The position numbers and the translations under genes are program-made. The notes under the pieces are model-generated. The model searched no databases. It was not told the DNA's origin and worked only from the letters and a program-made list of their open reading frames with translations. From assembly GCA_030272585.1 (NCBI GenBank), contig BSYQ01000011.1, positions 3,596,001 to 3,660,000 on the forward strand: a stretch of DNA of 64,000 bases. Reading direction: 5' to 3'. Below are positions 10,074-22,800 of this stretch, piece after piece. Origin of the DNA: Bryopsis sp. KO-2023 (Eukaryota > Chlorophyta > Ulvophyceae > Bryopsidales > Bryopsidaceae). Numbering within the stretch: the stretch's first letter is position 1; each line of letters starts with the position of its first letter.

Positions 10074-10141
10074 GCAATTTCTTGATTATTCTGGTTCTCG
10101 TTTCTGTTGAGTTGTGCAGTACCACCGACCTCTGCATAAAT
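10074..10141 (+). repeat. 68-bp direct repeat, copy 2 (putative DIRS right terminus)
   Basis: This copy matches 4380-4447 base for base as far as I can read. Similarity stops at 10141, which I take as the right-hand end of the DIRS element and the start of single-copy DNA upstream of the ATPase gene. Confidence 0.7.
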
Positions 10142-11050
10142 CCAGAAACTCTCGTAATTTTAGCATGTGGTTCAGCATTATCACCCCATGCTGAGAGTGT
10201 GAGTCTGACTTTTTTCTTGGCCTTTCCTTCGTTACTTAAAGAGTCTGTCGACACCTTTCAACGAATTTGGGGTAGGACCCCTCGCAAAAAGAACGCTTTT
10301 ATTTCCGCGCGGATCCAGCAACAGTTACGCTTGGTGAGTCTTTTCTTTTTCGCGCTTGCCCCCTCGTGGTGTGAAGGTGTGCAGTTTTGTTTCCTCTCAC
10401 TACCGCGCGATGCCTGTCGCTGTTGAAAGTACTTGCTGATTGTACCAAAAGTCGCGCTGCCGGCGAAATTTACGACGTGAACCGCTTGTAGTGGGTGGTG
10501 GCCTGGCCTCCACACTGCGTGATCGCGCGCGTCTTTTCAGGAGTCTTTATCGCTTGAAAGTCGAGTGACAGCAACAGCATCCGTTCGGAATCTGCGTGGC
10601 TGCTGGAGTTCAGCTCGTAGCCCTTCAGCCGACAAACCGCATTTGCCCCCCCGTGTAGATTCCCTCTGTAAGGGGGGGTGCGAGGTTCGCGCGCGTGCTT
10701 AATTTTTCCTAATATTGCCACCGTGGCTTACGTTTCCTTCCTTGTGCGGCTCGCGTAATAGTGTGAAGCCTTCTCCGGCCGAAAAAAAAAAACATCATTT
10801 TGAATGGGCCTCGCGCCACCGTCTGGGTTTCCACTCTTTTTCTTCGTTACACTTTGAACTCTTTCGAAAAGTGTGGGCGTGTTTGTTTGGGTTCTTGGTG
10901 GTCGATGGAAAAAAAGGGCGCAGCTTTTCGACGTCCTCCTTGTTCTTGAAGGGGGGAATTCTCAGGTCCTTTCCTTTTTGTTGTTTGGTCGCCAGCAGAT
11001 TTTATACGTTCGACCCAGCAAACCACCCGCGCGACACCCCAGCAAACAAG
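10142..11050 (+). promoter_or_regulatory. upstream and 5' leader region of the Na,K-ATPase-type gene
   Basis: This 0.9-kb stretch lies between the end of the DIRS element and the ATPase start codon. It is richer in CpG than the introns, as expected of a promoter or leader. A plausible leader intron runs from the donor at about 10334 (TTG|GTGAGTC) to an acceptor at about 10540 (CTTTTCAG). I see no reliable TATA box and no other gene. Confidence 0.3.
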
Positions 11051-14000
11051 ATGGGGGATGATGCCGGAGGCTCCAGCCTCACGAAAAAATTCTCTCTCTC
11101 TAGAGGGAAAAAATCGTCGCAGAGGGCGGAAGAGCTGCGAAAAGACATCCCGATCGAGGAGCACATGTGGGATGTCGAAAAGATGTTCTCGCACTTCAGC
11201 GTCGACCCTAGCAAAGGGCTGAGCACCGACCAGGCTCTGCGCCAGCGCAAGGAGTTCGGCGAAAACCGCCTCACTCCACCAAAACAGACGCCCGCCTTCA
11301 TCAAGTTCCTCCTCCAGTTCACCAACTTTTTCTCCTTGTTGCTGCTGGGCGGTGGCATCCTGTGCTTCGTGGGCTACGGAATCGACAGCTCCGACGACAC
11401 CAACCTGTACCTCGGCGTGGTGTTGGTGAGCGTGGTGTTGATCACGGCGACGTTTTCTCACTTCCAGGAAGCCAAATCCGAAAAGATTATGGAAGGGTTC
11501 AAATCTATGGTGCCCAAAAAGTGCAAGGTGTTGCGAGACGGGTCGCCGACGGTTTTGGACGCGGTTGAACTCGTCCCGGGAGATGTCGTCGAGCTCACTG
11601 ACGGTGACCAGGTCCCCGCGGACATCCGTGTGTTCCAGACGTCAGAGCTGAAGGTGGATAATTCCTCGCTGACGGGAGAATCCGAGGCCCAGGACCGTTA
11701 CCCCGACACTTGCCCGCCCATCACGGACGAGAACGGCGTCGTGAAGCCGCTTCCAGCCATCGAAGCCACCAACTTGATGTTTTACACGACCATCGTGAAC
11801 TCGGGAGCAGGAAAGGGTGTGGTCATCGGCACTGGAGACAGGTGTGTGAACATCATCCCCACCATCAAAAGCCACCGCCACCCCTAGTTTTCCCCACCTC
11901 ATTTTAACCAAATTTTTTGCCATTCTCATGCTCCTTTTTCCAACCTCATTGAGCTGAGCCTTGAAGCATCTGACAAGCCGGTGGATGCAGTTCTCTGAGC
12001 TGTTTTCTTTTTGCCCTTTTTTTTGCCAGGACTGTCATGGGGCAGATCGCCGGGCTGGCCACGGAGACCAGCGCAGAGGCGACCCCCATCAACAAAGAAA
12101 TCCGAAAGTTCATCATGTTCATTTCTGCAGTGGCCATCAGCTTGGGTCTCATTTTCTTCTTCATCGGAGTAGGCTTGAAAACTGACTTCATCAAAAACAT
12201 CGTTTTCGCCATTGGAATCATTGTGGCGAACGTCCCTGAAGGCTTGCTTGCAACCGTTACGGTGTCTTTGGCTCTGACAGCCAAGAGGATGCATGCCAAA
12301 AACGTGTTGGTCAAAAATTTGGAGGCTGTCGAAACCCTCGGGTCCACCACCGTGATCGCCTCGGACAAAACAGGAACCCTCACGCAAAACAGAATGACTG
12401 TGCAGCATTGCTGGTGAGATCAAATGGGCAGCTTCTTCGTAGCTTCTGCTGAGACCCTCTCTCCCTTGTCCAAATGAAACCAAACAGAAAGAATCAAAGT
12501 TTCGAGGAGTCATGGCGGCATACCGCATCGACATGTGTTGGGATGTGGGTTTCACCAGGTTTTTCTGCCGTTTTGTTGTTGTGGGGGATTTTGACACCGC
12601 CAACAGGTCGTTTTTTGTGAAAGTCATTTGATCAATGTTGGGATGGTTTGTCGATTGAGCTGTGTGTTTTCTCGGTCAGGTATGATGGCAAAATTTACAG
12701 AGTCCCAGCTGCCCGAAACAAACCCCAACTTGATGCAGCGATGGCCTCTGGCGGCGGTACTGAAGCTCTGTACAACCCGGCCGACACCACCTTCCAGCAT
12801 TTGCAGATGGTGGGCACTCTGTGCAACAATTCGCGTTTCCTCAACACCGACCGATTCGATGAGCAAGCGGAGGCTTTCAACGTCGGTCAGCAAATGACTA
12901 AGCCAGATTTCAATCTGCTGGGAATGGACTGCACCTCAGATGCCTCCGAAGCTGGTGTGTGTCCCACCTCTCTATTTCGTTGTTGTTTTTTTTAAAGGCC
13001 TTCCTCTTCAAGTTGCTGTGAATCCTTGGCCGCTTTTCTGAATCGATGTCGTCAATACCGTGGGATTAAAACAAAAACACTGTGATCCCTACAACAAGTG
13101 AATGAAATCTTTTTCTCAATTGTACGTACATGTGTACATTAGGGTCTGAAGGATTTGTTGTGTTTTGTGTTTTCAGCTCTGGTCAAGTGCACCCAGTTGA
13201 TCCGTGACATTGAGGAGTACAGGGAGGCCAACGAGAGGCTGTTTGAGATCAAATTCAATTCTACCAACAAATGGGCCCTCACCATCAACAAATCTGAATT
13301 CACCGGAAAGCCAGTCCTGCTCTTGAAGGGTGAGACCACCTAACCCCCCTGAAAACACACAATCAATTTTTGAACATCCATCAAATTTGATCACTGCTTG
13401 CCACACAAACCTCAGGTGGACTCCCAGATCAAATGCCACCTTACCATAACCCTGAAATAACCCTCCACCCCTAAAGTTAGCAAAACGTTCTGTCACTCTG
13501 TGAATCCCCAAAGAAAAGCTGCTGAAATGTATATATATATATATGTACATTAATTTATTGGGGACGTATTTTTTCGCATACTTTTAGGTGCTCCGGAAAG
13601 GGTGATGCGAATGTGCAAGAGGATCATGGTGAACGGCAATGAAATCGAGTTGACCAGAGAATGGGAGGAGAAATACACCGAGGCGTACGAATCCCTCGGA
13701 GGCATGGGAGAGCGTGTGTTGGGTTTCGCGTATAAGAGGCTGGACGACACCCCCGTCAATTTCCCGTTCACCAACAAGCCTGAACCCAACTTCGCCTTGG
13801 ACGATCTCACCTTTGTTGGTCTTTTCTCTTTGATGGATCCCCCCAGAGAGGGAGTTCCGGAGGCTGTGGCAAAGTGCAAAAGGGCAAGAATCAAGGTTTT
13901 TATGGTCACTGGGGATCATCCCATCACCGCGCAAGCCATTGCCAAGCAGGTGTGTACTCCTCAATTCCACTCACCTTTTTTTTTCCAAGTGAAAGTGTGA

Positions 14001-16522
14001 TGCATTGGCGCTGCGAACATCGAGTCCAAATCTGTGCTCATGAGCTGACAGAAGTGCTTTGTTTATGTTTCGGGTTTTTTACTGACACCTCGTTTTCTGA
14101 GTGTCTTTTAGGTTGGAATCATTGATCAGGATCATTGGGACAGCGGCCATGCCACTGTGGTGAAGGGAGATGACATTCGTTCCTGGATGGAGCTCTCCGA
14201 TACCAGCGCTCAACAGGCCAAGTGGGACGAAGCGCTCAGTCACGAACAGATCGTATGGGCCAGAGTCTCACCAGCCCACAAGCTGCTCATTGTCGAAAAC
14301 GCACAGAGGAGAGGTACATGCCTTCTTTTCCTTGCTTATTTCCCTTGTGTTATAATAAACTGTATGACCTGCTCTTCCGAAAGGTGTTTCTTTGTTAATC
14401 GTCAAGCAACTGCTCAGTGAAGTGTACTTGGAAGACGTTTCTCTCTTTTCGTTCCTTCTTTCCCAAGAATCCTAAAGAACGCTTTCTTTGCCCCTGTTTT
14501 TGGAAATTATCAGGGGAAGTGGTTGCTGTCACTGGAGACGGTGTAAACGATGCCCCAGCTTTAAAGAAGGGAGACATCGGAGTGGCAATGGGCATCGCCG
14601 GGAAGGACGTTTCCAAAGAAGCTGCAGATATGATTTTGATGGACGACAACTTCGCATCCATCGTGAACGGCGTGGAGGAGGGCCGACTCATTTTCGATAA
14701 CTTGAAGAAGAGCATTGCCTACACTCTGACATCCAACATCCCCGAAATCGGACCTTTCTTGATGTTCATCACCATCAACATCCCCTTGCCGCTCTCCACC
14801 GTCTTGATTCTGTGTGTCGATCTCGGTAAGGGGAACACCCCAGAAATCACCAAGCATCCCATTCATGCATGCATGTTGGAACTTGCCGTCTTTGTGTAGC
14901 GCTGATGTGTGATTGCGTTTTCCCTCTGTGGCAGGAACTGACATGGTCCCTGCCATCTCGCTCGCTTACGAGACGAAGGAGGCAGACATCATGGATCGTC
15001 CTCCCAGAAACTCGGCCACCGATCGTCTGGTGAATTCCAGACTGATCAGTTTCGCTTACCTCCAAATCGGAGTGATGCAAGCCTTGGCCGGTTTCTTCAC
15101 GTACATCGTGGTTCTCAATGACTTCGGCTATGCTCCAAGGATTTTGATGGGAACCGGTGGGTGGCTTCGACTTCCAAATCGAATATGTGTCGAAATCTTC
15201 CAGCAGCCTGTCCATCGTGTGTGTGAATTGGGTAGCATTCAAAAGGAGAGCAAACCCATCAAGTGACATGTTTTGTCTGATTTGTGTGGGTCAGGTTTGA
15301 GCTACGAAGAAGAGTCTCTGATATGCTCATTGGACAGCGACCTCAGGCCCGAACAGTGTGGATATGGCTGCAAGGAACCCAGAATGGAATTCCCCAAAGG
15401 TGTCGAAACCTACTACAAAAACCCAGCATATGGTGAGATCGAATTCTGCAAGGGTGGATGCCCGGTTCCTTTCCCAGGAACGGCCGATCCCTTCTCGGAA
15501 TTCACCGACGCTGGCTTCAGGGGTTTCGGCGGTGGAACAGATGCGGTGTGTGGTAGAACCTGCGAATGGTGGCAGGAAGTGAAAGAAAACGGGTTGGTGG
15601 TTGATGGTGAAAAGTTCGACATTAAGGACCTCTTGGGGTTTTCGAATTCGACTAACGCCAGCGAAAACCAGGACCTGAGGTTTATCATGACGGCCGACGA
15701 CGATATGCTGTTTGATGAGTACTGTGGGAAAGAAGGGGATATCAAATATGGATTCCCTGGTCGTGGCAAGATTGCCAGTGGAAGGGAAAACGCGGCCGAG
15801 GTATCGTCCGGAACTCTTCAGGAGTCTTGCTGAGATTTCGGTCTGACCCACCCATTGTCGATTTGTGAATGTTTTCCGACGGCTTTTTTTGATGCCTTTT
15901 TGAGAAATGGTGCATGTTAAAGGAAGGAAGGAAGTATTTATAGGCTATGGTCTATGGTAATTTTCTGGGGTTGGTTCCAGTTCGCTTTACGTTTGGATTG
16001 ATCGGCTCTTTTTCGTTTCTCCATCAAACAGGCCGGCAGCTTTTACTGGTGGAACGGAAGCCAGCAGCTGTGGCCCAACAAGGGATACCAAGAAAATGCT
16101 CTGAAATACGCACAGAGCGCTTACTTCGTTTCCATTGTGGTGGTCCAATGGGCCGATCTCCTCATCGCCAAAACCAGGAAGCTTTCAGTCTTCGAGCAGG
16201 TAATGCTCCTACCGTTTTCTGTAAGTTGTTAATTTGTTTTGATTTTTGGGGTCGCGATTCCTGACTGTCTCGTTTTTCTTGTCAATCCTAGGGAATGCAC
16301 AACAACTTCATGAATTTCGGATTGTGCTTCGAGACGGTTTTGGCGATTCTCCTTTCGTACGTGCCCTTCCTGAACACCATCTTCGGCACCAGGCCCATCA
16401 ATTTCTTGCACTGGTTCCCTGGTGTGCCATGGAGCATGTTGATTTTCGTGTATGACGAAGTGCGTAAGGGCCAGATGAGAAGGAATCCTGGGGGATGGCT
16501 GGATCGATTCACCTACTGGTAA
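11051..16522 (+). CDS. P-type Na,K/H,K-ATPase alpha subunit (type IIC) with extended M7-M8 loop
   Basis: This is an ATP-driven cation pump of the plasma or endomembrane. Eleven GT-AG exons join in phase: 11051-11841, 12030-12413, 12680-12954, 13177-13329, 13588-13949, 14112-14313, 14514-14825, 14935-15156, 15295-15800, 16032-16199 and 16292-16522, giving 1201 residues. Visible motifs are TGES (208-211, dephosphorylation), VPEGLLA in M4 (E334), DKTGTLT with the phosphorylated Asp376, [20 protein letters not shown] (729-738), the M5 segment [13 protein letters not shown] and the M6 segment [17 protein letters not shown]. The ion-site residues match the animal Na,K/H,K subgroup rather than fungal ENA or plant H-ATPases. 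Animal chains are about 1020 residues. Here exon 9 adds a cysteine-rich insert between M7 and M8. The protein ends DRFTYW. The transported ion cannot be fixed from sequence alone. Confidence 0.93.
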
Positions 16523-19500
16523 CCCCCAATGCATTCTTCTTCTTTTTTTCTTTTTTCTCCTTTTTTTTTTCTGCGACTGAACGCCTCTGGCGACAGCTTG
16601 TTTTGGAGAGATTTCATCGAAAAAAGGGAGAGAAAAAAAACTGCAGGGAGTCTGGATGAGGAAAAGAGGGGGTTGATATTTGTTTTTTTGACCTCCATTT
16701 TTTCGTTTTTTTTGTGCTCTCCCATCCTCGAGAAAGGGTTTTTTTTATGCCTTACATTTTGGGGGGTGGAGTTTTTTTTTTATTTTTCTTTTCGATGGAG
16801 GGTTGAGGTGGATATTGAATGGCACAGAAGAGAATAATATTCGATATTGCTTTTCTGTTGTTTCCTTTCCTATTCTTTGCATTTTTTTTTCCGGGCGTTT
16901 GCTTGTTTTGTTTTTTTCTCTTGGGTTCTCACTCGAGGAACAAAAAAAAAGTGGAAAAAAGCTCTTTAAAAAAAAGAAATAGGAAAGAAATGGAGAAGGT
17001 TCTGTTTTTCTGTGTCGATTGTGGGGGTCGCTGCTGCAGGGTGCATAAAGATAGAATGAGGGAGGAAAAAAAAAGAGGGAGAAAGAAACCACGTCCGTCT
17101 ATTTCCTTTCTTTTTCTTTTTTTTTTAATATTCTGAACGGGATTCATTTTTTTTTTCGAATGTGCTTTTTACTTTAAAAAAAAAAAAAGAAGTCATATCG
17201 CGTATTTCTAGCTTTGATCGAAAACAGGGAGACTGAGAGAAGACAAAAAGAAATGGACAAAAAAAATATACATACATCGGGAAGCATGGGGGCTGTTTGG
17301 TTTTGAGACATGACTTTCGTTTTTCCCCTCTTCATCTTAAACTCCACCTTTCCGGGTAATTGCGTTCAGGGGATTTGGACCCATGGTGGAGTTTTTTGCT
17401 TTAGCTTTTTTCTTTCTTTTTTCTCCCTTCATGTTCAGAAAGGTAGAAACGAGTGAGAAACTAAGATCAAAGGTGGGGAGAGTGGGGTTTGGGGGGGGGG
17501 GGGGGGGGTCCTATCTATATACATATATACATATACATGTGCTGATTTTTATTTCAATATATTTCTGGGATCGTTGATGGACTTATGATCGCTGCTGGTG
17601 AATAGTATCTCTTGTGTTGGAAGTTTGTGTTGCTGATTTGAAAGTATGTAAAGCAGGCCTTCATGTTTTTGACTATTTTTCAAAAACTCGTGTGTTCTGT
17701 CTCATTGATGCACTCTGAAGTTCTAAGAAATAGAGAAGAAGAAGAAAGAAGGGGACCAACCCCATTTGTGACGAAAAGAATTATGAATGGAAAGAGAAAG
17801 GAAAACAAACAGAAAGCAATGAATCTGAACGGAGCCTGGTTGCGGGGACAAAGGAGTTCAGTCCAAAAAAAAAACAAAAACAGTATGTCCTATGATAACG
17901 AGTTGGAAAAGGCGAATGTTCAGGCCATCCGTTGAATGCAAGCTGAACCTTTATGAGATTCTAAAAACCTTTGTGAGATTCTAAAATTTCTTTGATACTA
18001 TGTCCAATACCCCGATTTTTTGTACTATAAAGAAAAATAGAATATGCATGTACCATGAAATCTTTAATCGAGAAGGGACATATCGCGGCATCAGCCCGAA
18101 ACAGCATTCCACAATGTTTCCAGTCCGCCAAAGTCAAAAAGGAAGAAAAGAGATGGATGAAAAACTGAGCATGCAGAAAACAACGCACTTGTGCTAATTT
18201 TGTAATACCAGCAGACAAAGGAGTCCATAATCTGACCACCACCACCATTCCACCGTCGACCCAGAAAACGCACTTTTGACCTCGAAAACCACCAAAGTTT
18301 TCTTTCCCCTCCCTCTATCGGCTCCCAGATGTTTCTTGCTCGTAGTTCTTGCTCAAGCTTAAGCCGAGTTTTGCCCGACATCAGAACGGTCATTCCACAG
18401 GAACTCGTGGGCATCGTAATGAAGATGCAACGGTTGCAGTTGGGTTCTTCAGCAAGGAGTGGGTTCTCCAGCAAGGAGTCAACTGAGATGTGCGTGCGTT
18501 TTGTTTCATAGGCGTTTTTTTTTCTCCTTTCATATATTATCATATGCTGCGCTCTGTGATACCCTTCCTCTCCAGAAAGAGTGGCTCACACAAACGTTTG
18601 CAATCTTTTATGGACACAGAAATATATCTTACAACACAGGGACGAGCGTGTGCATGATTGTGGGCAAAAGGTCTTCCCAAATGCTATTCTTTCTTTCAGA
18701 AAAGTCACTGTTGTTTTTTTTAACCAAGACAAGGACTTGAGCACTGCTTTAACTGACAAGTAAAGGTCCTCAGTCCAACGAAGCCTTCTTTGGTGTCGCT
18801 TTGGTTGGATCAAACGAAATCCCATGATCCAAATGAAACGAAAAACTAAGACTTTTCCCTCTAAAAAAAGAAAATAGCTAGACAACATAAAAAATACATT
18901 CTTCATCTTCTGGTTTTTCTAATTTGGTATGGAAATATACATCCCTTTTCACCAACTTCGAATCTATAAAATCAGTGTTTAATTAATTCTCAAACTTGTC
19001 CAACAGAGATAAAGAAATAAATCCAATATAAAACCCAACTCTCTCCAAAACACAGAAAACGAAAAAAAAAAACCCTCAAATTGAAATTACACACACACAA
19101 AAAATAGAAAAATTAGACAAGGTTGGTTGCGCAATTTTTCTACAGAAAAACCAGATAATGAGGGGGAAATATCCAAAAAAAAGAGATAAACCCACATCCT
19201 AACCCCATGGTCTTGACAAAAACAAAAATAGAAAATGAAAAAAGATAGATTAAGAATACGGTTGACTACCTTTTTTGCAAAAAACGATTGAAATCCACAC
19301 ATGCATCTCTATGTGGGTTCCAACCAAAAAACAAACTTGCAGACTAGAAATATATATACATATCTGTACATATTTTTTCTTTCTTTTTATTCAAAAGCAT
19401 CAAACTACAGCCCTTCCCAAAAACTTTTTCTGTTTTATGTTTTTTTTTCAGAGAACTGATCCTAAATTGACCTGGAAAGGTGGCTGGGCTCGAACCCCAT

Positions 19501-19743
19501 TTCCATAGAAATAAGTGCTGTTGTTTCATCCTGCAAAAAAAAAATAAAAAGGGGCTAGTTACAGTCATCAAAATCGATCAATAAATCTTAATTAAAAATT
19601 CAATCAAAGAATTCAAAAAGAGGTGGGATCTTTACGATCACTACCATTGACCTTGAGAAAAAACTTGGAATAAGTTTTTTCTGAATGATAGGAAAGAAAA
19701 GACGGAAAAACACAACTCCCCTCTCCTCCAAAAAAAAAAAAAA

Positions 19744-19788
<45 letters not shown>

Positions 19789-19867
19789 AAGTGTGACATG
19801 TTTCCCCCCCCCCCCTGCATTTGTTCTTTGTAAAATTATCCAGAAACATTCAAGGCAATGTTATTTC
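16523..19867. other. gene-poor intergenic region with microsatellites
   Basis: No coding region can be supported between the ATPase (+) and TRP-A (-), which converge here. The stretch holds AT-rich low-complexity DNA, a run of about 18 G near 17492-17509, a (GA)n tract at about 19746-19785 and a poly-C run at about 19805-19816. The first few hundred bases should be the 3' untranslated region of the ATPase gene. Confidence 0.6.
19746..19785 (+). repeat. (GA)n microsatellite
   Basis: An uninterrupted GA dinucleotide repeat of about 20 units, directly preceded by a poly-A run. It is a simple repeat downstream of TRP-A. Confidence 0.9.
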
Positions 19868-22800
19868 TTATCCATATGTAGATTTTATTTTATTTTTTCT
19901 AGGAAATTCTAATCTTTTCCTCCTGTAGATTTTCCTCATCCTATTCAATTCATTTTTTTTTTCAAAAGTGCTTTGTTTTAACTGCAAACCAAGTTTAGAG
20001 ATGCTCACATTCCGGCCCCATCCGAAACTTTGGGTTGTTTCGTCTGGAATTGTGGATAAGGGATCCTGAAAAGGGGAAACCATCTCCTCAATAGATCTCA
20101 ACCCTCTGACGGAATTCTGCTTTCTTGATTTCCTGAAGGTCCGGGGCGAAGGCCCCCCACGTTCCCTAGCAAGGATTTCCAGAAGCTCTTCCGCAGAAAA
20201 ACTCTGTGTTGAACCGGGGGAGGAAAAAAAAAAACCACCACCAACAGTTTAAACAAATAATCTGAAAGAGTGTTTTTTTCACACTGGGAATTGATTTTCG
20301 CCACCCATCCAAATGCCTAACATGAGTTCTGATGGGGGCGAGGATAATGATGCGCGCATGAACAGCTCATTGACTGAGACTTGAAACAGGCCCCCAGGAG
20401 CACAGCCCCAGTGGCCTTCTCAAGTGTAAGCAGATTCCTAAGATTCCTAATATGAGTTCTGGTCGAATAAATTTTTTTTGGGTGAATTTGGCTCCCATTC
20501 GCAAATCTCATCGATCCCGGATTGAGATTTAATAAGAAACGTTAGGCGAACATTTATATATATATAGTTCCGGTGAAAAAAATGAAGCTTGTTGTAGGGT
20601 GTCTTGAGATTTTCCTAATATGAAAACGTACAAGATAGACGGGCCATCTCACTCATTTTTGTACAGTGAATGGGCTGCATGGGGCTTTCACCCTTGATGG
20701 AGCACATTCTGGCCAAATATATATATATATATATATATGTATATGTATACATTTATTTATATTTTTACATTTATAGATACACACACACACACGAGGAAGA
20801 AGAATAAAAGCCAAGTCACCTCAGCCGACTCGACTTGGGGTGGAAGCTCCAAGCTGTTGGGAAACATCACCCCCCGATTCTGCTTCACCACCAGAATATG
20901 AATGAAAAAATCCCCCTTCTCTTTTCTGGTCAGAACCTTCGGCAGCGTCATTTCCAGTTCGTCGATCACATGGGCCCTGTTCAAATCCCTCAGCACCGCC
21001 TCTTCCTTTTTGATTTTCGAGTAAGAATCGATCATAATGGCCACCAACAGGTTCAAGAGAGTGACAGCGATCAGGATCTCGAAGATTATGAACAGCATGG
21101 AGGTGGCGATGTACGTCCAGCCGTCAGACTCGAAAAAATACTCTGTTTGAAAGCCCCCCAGCATGAAACTGAACGTCGTGAGGAAGGCCCTCCACACGTT
21201 TCTGAAATCTCGACTCTGTGGAAACAAACAGAATCAATTTTTTTCTCTTTTCTTTGTTTTAATAATGAGGCTGAAATCCCCATGCAGCCCATCCACTAAG
21301 CAAATGTTTTTGCCAATATGGGGGCCAAAGCGACGCTTTTCCACCCATACTCCCTATACATATCAATTTCATTTATTTTTATTTTTATTTTTAGGGGGAC
21401 GGGGGAAAGGGAAAAGGTTTTCTTTTTGGTCGATGGTTTCCAGATTAACAAAAATTTTCTATTTGAAAAAAAAGCATATATAAGTATGTTTATGATGTGG
21501 GGTTCCTTACCAAATGACTTTCGGTGGGAAATTCTTGGTTGTCGATTTGGACCTGTTTGGCTTTTCGAAATAGAGCCCCAAAAGCTAAGGCGAACGACGA
21601 AATCGTGAGAAACACGAAAAAGAAAAACCATCTGACCTCCTTCAACACAACTTTCAAAGTATCCACAAAAGATACATTCACCGACCCGAACGCCCTGTCC
21701 AACAGTGCAAAACAAAAGAGGAAAAAGAAAATTTAGAAAGGAAAACGAACCCCGCTGTGCTTCTGATGATAATAGGGAGTTGGTGACCTCATATGGAAAA
21801 AATAAAAGAGAAAAATTCAATATGCAGCTCTTCTTGGAATATTCTGGATGGTGCCTGTATTTTCCTATTGTTCTTTTTTTGTAATTGTTTTTTTCTTTTT
21901 CGTTTATTTTTATTCATTTGTTTTGCGATCCTGCGTTTTTGAGTCTGACTGCGTTGAGTTTATTTTCACGTGATTTTTTTTTTTTTTAATTTGAAAATGA
22001 AAACCTGTCCACAAGATTCAACAAAACAGAAATATATATATATTTTTTTTTCTTCGAACTGCCATTTTTTTTCTCTTTCGCTCAAATTGAAACATGCCCA
22101 TAGTGTTTTTTTTCTTCTTCTTTTACACTTTCGCAGAGAGCTCATTTGAAAACAGAGCTTCTGATGATTAAGAAATCAGACTTTAAAAAACAATTATTCC
22201 ACATTATTACTTTTTTTTTGACACTGTGAAAAATTATTATACACACATGACCGAAGCTTTTCTACCTTGCATAGTACTGAATTCTGATAAACAATAGAAC
22301 AGACTCGATTGCTAAGCAAGTGCTGAACCAATCATCGCTGAGGGCATGGAAATTTCCCACATACACAATGAAAATTATCATCTGTACACAAAACACCAGA
22401 AAAAAAATATATAATAAAAACAGCAATGATTCAAATAACAATCTGTCAGGAAAAAAATGCCACCAAAAATAATAACACTGAGTGGCTCATCATAAAAAAA
22501 AAAAAAAAATCATGTGTGAAAAAATTGCTTCTACGTGAGGTAACTCGTACCCCCCTGGTTTTTTCCTGATTGGAGTATTTTCCCGATTTCATTTTTTGTG
22601 GCATCGCTTTTTTTTTTTGGTGGATGGAGATCGTTCTTCTCGTTTTTCAAGCCAAAATTAGTAGCAAATTTATGACAGTCTGGTTTTCCTCTTTCACAGA
22701 AGAAACAAATTAGAGAAAATTGTCTTTGTATGCACACACACACACATATATATATGTTTATGTTACCTGCAAACCATAGCAACCGACATCGATGGCATTC

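Larger units (their letters stand above)
1..10141 (+). mobile_element. DIRS/Ngaro-type tyrosine-recombinase retroelement, nested and broken
   Basis: The parts run in the order gag-like region, reverse transcriptase/RNase H and tyrosine recombinase, with no aspartic protease or DDE integrase. That order is diagnostic of the DIRS order. A 68-bp direct repeat (4380-4447 and 10074-10141) fits the B1/B2 split repeats of the Ngaro type and would place the right terminus at 10141. The left terminus lies outside the window. The copy is broken: one small DNA element sits in its RT/RNase H region and one gypsy element sits in its terminal-repeat region. It must predate both. The family call is firm; the right boundary is inference from the repeat. 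Confidence 0.8.

Noticed and set aside
18091-18543. 150-codon open frame on the minus strand in the ATPase/TRP-A interval
   Set aside because: It has no recognisable domain and no splice partners, and part of it runs through a short direct repeat (GGGTTCTTCAGCAAGGAGT and a variant). It could be an orphan exon but cannot be supported.
19480-19510. GGTTCGAGCCC on the minus strand
   Set aside because: It is an isolated box B-like string without tRNA structure around it.
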